A DNA stretch of 9,624 nucleotides from DASXHZ01 sp036488085. Lineage in GTDB: Bacteria > Acidobacteriota > Thermoanaerobaculia > Gp7-AA8. The notes under the pieces were generated by a model. It did no database searches. It was not told where the DNA came from and saw nothing but the letters and a program-made list of their open reading frames with translations. Position 1 is the stretch's first letter; the number at the start of each line of letters is the position of its first letter. This document shows positions 5,289 to 9,624 of this stretch, one piece after another. The DNA lies in contig DASXHZ010000097.1 of assembly GCA_036488085.1 (NCBI GenBank), forward strand, positions 1 to 9,624, read 5' to 3'. The translations under genes and the position numbers were made by a program.

Positions 5289-6749
5289 ATGACTTCGACT
5301 CTGACCCCCGTCACTGCCACGACAGACAACAAGAGCCGCACCCTTCGCATCGGCGTTGTCGCCGGCGTCGGAACGCTCGACCCTCGCGAGCTGGGGGACA
5401 CCATCACCGGCCTAGTCCTCGGCCAGATTTTCGAGACGGCCTATCGCGTCACTCCAACCGGCTCGATCGAGCCGCACCTCTTCGCCGAGCCCCTGCGCGA
5501 AGAGCGCTCCGGCGCGCAGCCGGTCTATTCAGCCGCGGTGCGCGAGGGGATCGTCTTCTCGGACGGAACTCCGCTGACCGCGCAGCTCGCGGTCGCATCG
5601 CTGGCGAAGGCGGGCGCTCTCCGAGGACGGGCCACGGTGTCGGTACGCGATGGCCGGGTGCAGTTCGCGATGAGCGGTCCGAGTCCGCGATTCGAGAATG
5701 TGCTGACGCAGTGGAACTGCGGCATCGTGCTCGAGAAGGGCGGCACGCTCTACGGCACGGGTCCCTATCGCTTTCCCGCCGCGACCTCGATGCACATGCT
5801 GCGCGACGCACGCGAGATGCGCCTGGTGCGCAATCCGCGCTACCGCGGCACGGCCAACGCCGATGAACTGATTTTTTCGATTCATCCGCCCGATGCGGAC
5901 GGCACACCGACGCGCCTGATCGAAGCCGCCAAGCAGGGGCAGATCGACGTGACGCTCCACCTCGCCGCGAACGATCTCATCCGGCACGGTATCTCCGGGT
6001 TTCAGCCGATGATGCAGCCCGGCAACTCCACCGGTTTCCTTTTCTTGAATTGCGAGAGGCCGATGTTCCGCGACGCGTCGCTCCGCCGTGCCTTTCGCGA
6101 TGCGATCAATCCCGTCCGGATTGCGGAGATCAATTACGAGAAGAACCACTTCGCATTTCTTGCCGGCGACGTCATTCCGCTTCTGATGGCGAAAGGGACC
6201 GGCACCACTCCCACGCGCGATCGCGAGCTGTTGCGCAATCATCCTGCAAAGCCTGCGCGGATTCAGGTGGTGATGCCATGGGCTCCGCGGCCATATATGC
6301 CGAAGCCGTTGGCGTCGGCGCAGGAGATCGTCCGCCAGCTCGCGCCTTATGGTGTCGAGGTGCAGCTCAAGCAGCCGCGCAACAGCGAAGAGACGTTCCG
6401 CATCCTTGCAAACGGCGACTACGACATCGGCCTCGGCGGGTGGGTTGCGGACAATCCCGATCCGACGGAGTTCTACGAGTCGCTGCTCTCCTCGGCGCAG
6501 GTCTCGCGTAATGGCCAATACCTGTCGAACCTCGCGCGTTGGAGCGACCCGGCCACCGACGAGGCACTGGCGGCATTCCGCGTGAATCCGTCGCCGGCAA
6601 ATCGCAAGGTGATTACGGACCTGATCGAATCGCAGGCGATGATGGTGCCGCTGATCTATGGCGCATCGACGGCGATTCGCGCCCGCAAGGTTAGGGACTT
6701 CCACATCACTCCGTCGGGACACGTCTCGTTCGCCGATATCGCTTTCTGA
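5289..6749 (+). CDS. Family-5 extracellular-type solute-binding protein without signal peptide
   Basis: This 486-residue protein has the SBP_bac_5 fold used for peptides, nickel and other solutes. Family-like segments in order are LRIGVVAGVGTLDPRELGDT (about 19-38) and REGIVFSDGTPLTA (85-98), the typical R-x-G-x-x-F-x-D-G-x-P-x-T. Then come YGTGPYRF (155-162), NSTGFLFLNCERPMFRDASL (246-265) and GDYDIGLGGWVADNPDPTEF (376-395). Length is normal for the mature domain. The N-terminus (MTSTLTPVTATTDNKSR) has no hydrophobic stretch, lipobox or working Tat signal, even if extended to GTG 5241, so the protein looks cytoplasmic. That is unusual outside SgrR-like regulators, but no N-terminal DNA-binding domain is visible. 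No ABC permease or ATPase gene is nearby. It shares an operon with the hydrolase 15 bases downstream. The ligand is unknown. Confidence 0.85.
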   Translation: MTSTLTPVTATTDNKSRTLRIGVVAGVGTLDPRELGDTITGLVLGQIFETAYRVTPTGSIEPHLFAEPLREERSGAQPVYSAAVREGIVFSDGTPLTAQLAVASLAKAGALRGRATVSVRDGRVQFAMSGPSPRFENVLTQWNCGIVLEKGGTLYGTGPYRFPAATSMHMLRDAREMRLVRNPRYRGTANADELIFSIHPPDADGTPTRLIEAAKQGQIDVTLHLAANDLIRHGISGFQPMMQPGNSTGFLFLNCERPMFRDASLRRAFRDAINPVRIAEINYEKNHFAFLAGDVIPLLMAKGTGTTPTRDRELLRNHPAKPARIQVVMPWAPRPYMPKPLASAQEIVRQLAPYGVEVQLKQPRNSEETFRILANGDYDIGLGGWVADNPDPTEFYESLLSSAQVSRNGQYLSNLARWSDPATDEALAAFRVNPSPANRKVITDLIESQAMMVPLIYGASTAIRARKVRDFHITPSGHVSFADIAF

Positions 6750-6764
6750 GGACGGCATCCGCTC

Positions 6765-8624
6765 ATGCGCCGCATCCTTGCCCTTGCTCTGTTCACTCTC
6801 GCCCTTGACGTGCAGGCGCGCGTCGTCCGTCTCGATGTCGCCACGCGCAGCGATCTACCAAACGGATACGAGAAAATCACCGGGCGCATCACCTACGCTC
6901 TCGATCCGGCGAATCTGCACAACCGGATCATTGCCGATCTCGACCAGGCGCCGCGCGACGAGCATGGCGAGGTCACGTTTTCGGGCGACGTGCTCATCCT
7001 CCGTCCGAAATCGGGCGGCAACGACACGCTGTACCTGGAGGTCCCGAACCGCGGCGGTCTCGGCTCGTTCAGCGATCCGGAATCGGATCCGGCTCTCTTC
7101 CGCCGCGGCTACACCATGGCGTGGGTGGCGTGGCAGTTCGACGTCCGCGATGACCCGAAGCTGCTGCATTTCGCTGCGCCGGTCGCGCGCGGCATTCGCG
7201 GTCCGATGCGCATGGACTTCACCGTCGGCACCGCCCAGCCGTCTCACACCATCGCGGACGAGCTCATCGCGCCGTACGGGCACGAGACGATCCGTAGCAT
7301 TGGCGGCACCGGCTATCCGGTGGCCGATCGCGACGATCGCGCGAACGTCCTCACCGAGCGCGAGGCCGTCGATGCGCCGCGCCGGGTCATCCCCCGCACG
7401 AAGTGGCGCTTCACCGATGACCTCACCATCGCTCTCGACGGCGGGTTCGTGCCCGGCAGGATCTACGAGCTCGTCTACACCGCCGCGAATCCGGCCGTGG
7501 TCGGCACCGGCCTGGCCGCGCTGCGCGACTTCGCCGCATGGGCGCGCCGCGATCCAAACTCGATCATACCGGTGAAGAACGCCTATGCCCTCGGCATCTC
7601 CCAGACCGGGCGACTCCTGCGGCACTTCGTCTATGAAGGGTTCAACGCCGATGAAAGCGGCCGGCAAGTATTCGACGGCATCATTGCCTACGTGGCGGGC
7701 GCCGGCCGAGGCAACTTCAACCACCGCTTCGCGCAGCCGTCGCGCGCCACGATCCGGCCCGCTCCGGCGCTCGATCCGGTCGACATCTATCCCTTCACCG
7801 ATCTCCCAGTCACCGATCCCGTCACCGGCCGCAGGGAAGGATTGCTCGATCGCGCGACGGCCGAAAAGGTCGTCCCGAAGATCTTCTATTTCAACACCTC
7901 GTATGAGTATTGGTCGCGCGGCGGGTCGCTCATCCACACGACGCCGGACGGACGGAGCGACGTCGCACTGCCGTCCACCTCACGCCTCTACGTCATCAGC
8001 GGGCACGCGCACTTGGACGGCCCGTTTCCGCCCGAGCGCGCCAGCGGCGGACAGAATCTCCAGAACCCGGTGAATTACTACGATTTCACCGTACATGCCG
8101 CCATCGACAACATGGACGCGTGGGTGAAGAAGCAAACGGAGCCGCCGCCGAGCCGCTATCCGCGCATCGCGGACGGCACGCTCGTGCGCGCCGATCAGTT
8201 GCTGATGAAGGATGCGCCGCGCGTTTCCTACGGGCCGTATCGTTTCACCAGCGAAATGCCGCCGCGCGTCACCGGCACTTTCACGACGCTGGTGCCGCAG
8301 GTCGGCGCCGATGGCAACGAGCTGGCCGGCCTGCGCCTGCCGTTCCTTACGACGCCCCTGGCCACGCACACCGGCTGGAACCCGCGCGACCCGAAGACCG
8401 GCTTTGCGAACGATCTCGCCCCCTTCGCCGGCTCGCTTTTCATGTTCGACAAGACCACGATCGAAACGCGCTATCCGAGCCGCGAGCTCTACCTCGGCCG
8501 CTTCGCCGCCGACTCGCTGCAGTTGATCAAAAACCGCTATGTCGCTGCCGACGATTTCTATTACATGCTCGACTTCGCGTCGCGGTTCTGGGAGTGGGCG
8601 ATGGGCGGGAAGGGGCCAGGTTAG
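6765..8624 (+). CDS. Secreted alpha/beta hydrolase-domain protein (Abhydrolase_10-like)
   Basis: This 619-residue protein starts with a clear Sec signal peptide (MRRILALALFTLALDVQA, likely cut after Ala18), so it acts in the periplasm or outside. An N-terminal beta-rich part (about 19-240) carries YLEVPNRGGLGSF and GYTMAWVAWQFDV, typical of this family. The catalytic half contains the nucleophile elbow ALGISQTGR with Ser279. NTSYEYWSRGGSLIHTTPDG follows with probable acid Glu381, then YVISGHAHLDG with probable His416. Together these are a plausible Ser-Glu-His triad, with assignments made by comparison with remembered family members. The C-terminal part (430-619) is family-like (PFLTTPLATHTGWNPRDP). 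The substrate is probably an ester or amide but unknown. GAGGA (6748-6752) overlaps the upstream stop and is 12 bases from the ATG, so it is probably co-transcribed with the binding protein. Confidence 0.88.
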   Translation: MRRILALALFTLALDVQARVVRLDVATRSDLPNGYEKITGRITYALDPANLHNRIIADLDQAPRDEHGEVTFSGDVLILRPKSGGNDTLYLEVPNRGGLGSFSDPESDPALFRRGYTMAWVAWQFDVRDDPKLLHFAAPVARGIRGPMRMDFTVGTAQPSHTIADELIAPYGHETIRSIGGTGYPVADRDDRANVLTEREAVDAPRRVIPRTKWRFTDDLTIALDGGFVPGRIYELVYTAANPAVVGTGLAALRDFAAWARRDPNSIIPVKNAYALGISQTGRLLRHFVYEGFNADESGRQVFDGIIAYVAGAGRGNFNHRFAQPSRATIRPAPALDPVDIYPFTDLPVTDPVTGRREGLLDRATAEKVVPKIFYFNTSYEYWSRGGSLIHTTPDGRSDVALPSTSRLYVISGHAHLDGPFPPERASGGQNLQNPVNYYDFTVHAAIDNMDAWVKKQTEPPPSRYPRIADGTLVRADQLLMKDAPRVSYGPYRFTSEMPPRVTGTFTTLVPQVGADGNELAGLRLPFLTTPLATHTGWNPRDPKTGFANDLAPFAGSLFMFDKTTIETRYPSRELYLGRFAADSLQLIKNRYVAADDFYYMLDFASRFWEWAMGGKGPG

Positions 8625-8668
8625 TTTGGCAGGCCGGCGGGGCGCGAACTGGGGCGGGGGAGCTGATG

Positions 8669-9097
8669 CTATCTCACATATCCCTTCTTCACGCCAAGAT
8701 GCTGGCTGATATACACGCTCAGCCCTCTGCCGAGAGCCGCCAATCGCTTCATCGCTTCCACGTGCGCGCGTCCTGCGCTCTCGTAGTTGTACACGTATAC
8801 GTCTCCGCTCCGAAAGCGAACGCTGATCGACTCCGGTCCGTTCTCGTATTCCACCACTCCGGAATCGCCGCTGAGATTCAGGTAGGGCCGCATGCCGTAC
8901 GTGAAGCAAGAGGTTGGCCGAAACGGAAGGAGCGGTGACGATCCACCGGCTTCTCTTCGAACACGATAGCTGCTCGAGAGGATCGAGGCCGAGGCGCCGG
9001 TCTCAGTCACTGTTGTAAATGGCTCGAAGTAACTCGAAAGCTGCGCCTCGATCTGGTCCTTTCGGCTTTCCGTCCATCGAGATTGACGAACTTTCAT
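8669..9097 (-). CDS. Small protein with KTSC-like C-terminal domain
   Basis: This 142-residue protein has no signal peptide or membrane segment. Its C-terminal half (about 76-135) reads SGDSGVVEYENGPESISVRF, then RSGDVYVYNYESAGRAHVEA. This is the S-x-I/V-x-x-V-x-Y ... L-x-V-x-F-x-x-G-x-x-Y-x-Y pattern of the KTSC domain, a small domain found in proteins linked to nucleic-acid functions and in stand-alone proteins. The last part differs from the domain's usual ending. Residues 1-75 are unrecognised. The start at 9097 is fixed by GAGGAG (complement of 9105-9110) exactly 7 bases upstream. The open frame extends further upstream but is arginine- and proline-rich and looks non-coding. It converges with the hydrolase, 44 bases between the two stops. 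Function unknown. Confidence 0.68.
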   Translation of the reverse strand: MKVRQSRWTESRKDQIEAQLSSYFEPFTTVTETGASASILSSSYRVRREAGGSSPLLPFRPTSCFTYGMRPYLNLSGDSGVVEYENGPESISVRFRSGDVYVYNYESAGRAHVEAMKRLAALGRGLSVYISQHLGVKKGYVR

Positions 9098-9569
9098 GGG
9101 TGCACTCCTCGAATGCGCGCGCAAGGGCGCGCCGCCGGAACCGAGCGTCGACGTCATCGTCCTCACGGCGGGGCGGCGCGAGTATGGATCGGCCGCTGGC
9201 GAGCTTCGCGGAGTGGGCGCATGGTCCTGTCGCGCACGCGGCGGTCTTCGACGACTCGGGCGACGAGCGGTTCGGGCGATCGTCAAGGAGTCCTTCGCCC
9301 GCGGCATGACGGCTCACGCGTTGAAGCGCTTCATGAATTCGAGCTATCGCCGCTCGCGGTCGCTGCCGGAGCCCAGAACGGGCTTTCAAGAAGTTGGCGT
9401 CAACATGGCGCAGATCGAATCGAGGCGACCGCGCGCTTGCTGGACATCGAAGCCGTTCGACGACAGTCAATCCTCTCGGTTAGATGTAGGGACGGCCCGG
9501 CAGTCGGTGATACGACGAAGCGCCGGGATGGAACTTCGGGTCCCGCGGAGCGCCTCTGGTGACGCAACT
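9098..9569. other. No clear gene; possible decayed coding remnant
   Basis: No frame gives a recognisable protein. On the plus strand, coding-like codons (G/C-rich third positions and a balanced residue mix) appear to switch frame. GAPPEPSVDVIVLTAGRRE occupies one frame at about 9126-9182. MDRPLASFAEWAHGPVAHAA is in a second frame from 9184. VKESFARGMTAHALKRFMNS is back in the first frame from about 9282. That is what a gene with small insertions or deletions would look like. One frame also stays open from ATG 9096 to the window end (at least 176 codons) but is arginine-rich. I cannot name a parent family. Confidence 0.25.
9105..9110 (-). promoter_or_regulatory. Strong ribosome binding site for the KTSC-like gene
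   Basis: On the minus strand GAGGAG is followed by 7 bases and then ATG (9097-9095). It is one of the best Shine-Dalgarno matches in the window and supports this start, giving 142 residues instead of the 212 of the full open frame. Confidence 0.7.
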
Positions 9570-9624
9570 GGTAGTGTCTGGAAAGTTCAGCAAAAGAAAG
9601 GGTCAAAGACCGCTCCTGTAAAGT
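9570..9624. mobile_element. Possible insertion-sequence end at the window edge
   Basis: GGTAGTGTCTGGAAAGTTC (9570-9588) begins a 55-base stretch that is clearly richer in A and T than everything before it and runs off the window. TGTCTGGAAAGT resembles terminal inverted repeats of some insertion sequences as I remember them. A short palindrome GGTC-AAA-GACC (9601-9611) and a second similar TGTAAAGT (9617-9624) lie within it. No transposase is visible, so this is a lead only. Confidence 0.25.

Noticed and set aside
5529..6758. 409-codon minus-strand open frame opposite the binding protein
   Set aside because: It has no recognisable domain, and the opposite strand carries well-defined SBP_bac_5 motifs.
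6855..7937. 360-codon minus-strand open frame opposite the hydrolase
   Set aside because: It is an antisense shadow of a strongly supported gene, with a biased Arg/Ala/Asp composition.
9003..9470. 155-codon minus-strand open frame upstream of the KTSC-like gene
   Set aside because: It is arginine/serine-rich with no motif, and it overlaps the well-supported start of the KTSC-like gene out of frame.

Overview
This is a GC-rich bacterial chromosomal window (well above 60% G+C by eye). Codon third positions are mostly G or C, genes are tightly packed, and starts include ATG and GTG. A lipoprotein box, a Sec signal peptide and a dTDP-rhamnose gene point to a didermal (Gram-negative-type) envelope. 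The mix of genes would fit an Acidobacteriota-like or similar soil lineage, but nothing here fixes the phylum. There is no CRISPR array, phage module, toxin-antitoxin pair or complete transposon.

Layout. Bases 1-1936 are a plus-strand run: the 3' part of a lipoprotein gene, a tandem universal stress protein, a SAT-type GNAT acetyltransferase and tRNA-Val(UAC). Each junction overlaps: TAGTG, then ATGA, then a stop codon that lies inside the tRNA. A stand-alone CheY-like receiver follows at 1969-2343. Convergent to it is a minus-strand pair read from 4116 down to 2353: a NarL/LuxR-type regulator whose stop codon abuts the ATG of an AI-2E-family membrane protein. The regulator's linker contains a dispersed-type GC-rich palindromic repeat, translated in frame. 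Divergent from the regulator is rfbC (dTDP-4-dehydrorhamnose 3,5-epimerase) with a -10 box so close that its mRNA may be leaderless. Next come a good sigma-70-type promoter, tRNA-Asp(GUC) and a likely terminator.

Bases 4912-5288 hold no convincing gene but contain clustered inverted repeats around a 23-codon ORF. After this come a family-5 solute-binding protein lacking any signal peptide and, 15 bases later, a secreted 619-residue alpha/beta hydrolase. These two form a probable operon. Convergent to it is a 142-residue protein with a KTSC-like C-terminus and a strong ribosome binding site. The last ~500 bases have no clear gene. They show coding-like composition that jumps between frames, as in a decayed gene, and end in an AT-richer stretch that may be the tip of an insertion sequence.

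Functionally the window is mostly housekeeping, stress and signalling genes. No obvious new multi-gene system is visible. The most unusual points are the repeat inside the LuxR-type linker, the acetyltransferase stop codon supplied by a tRNA, the signal-less binding protein paired with an exported hydrolase and no permease, and the structured stretch before that pair.
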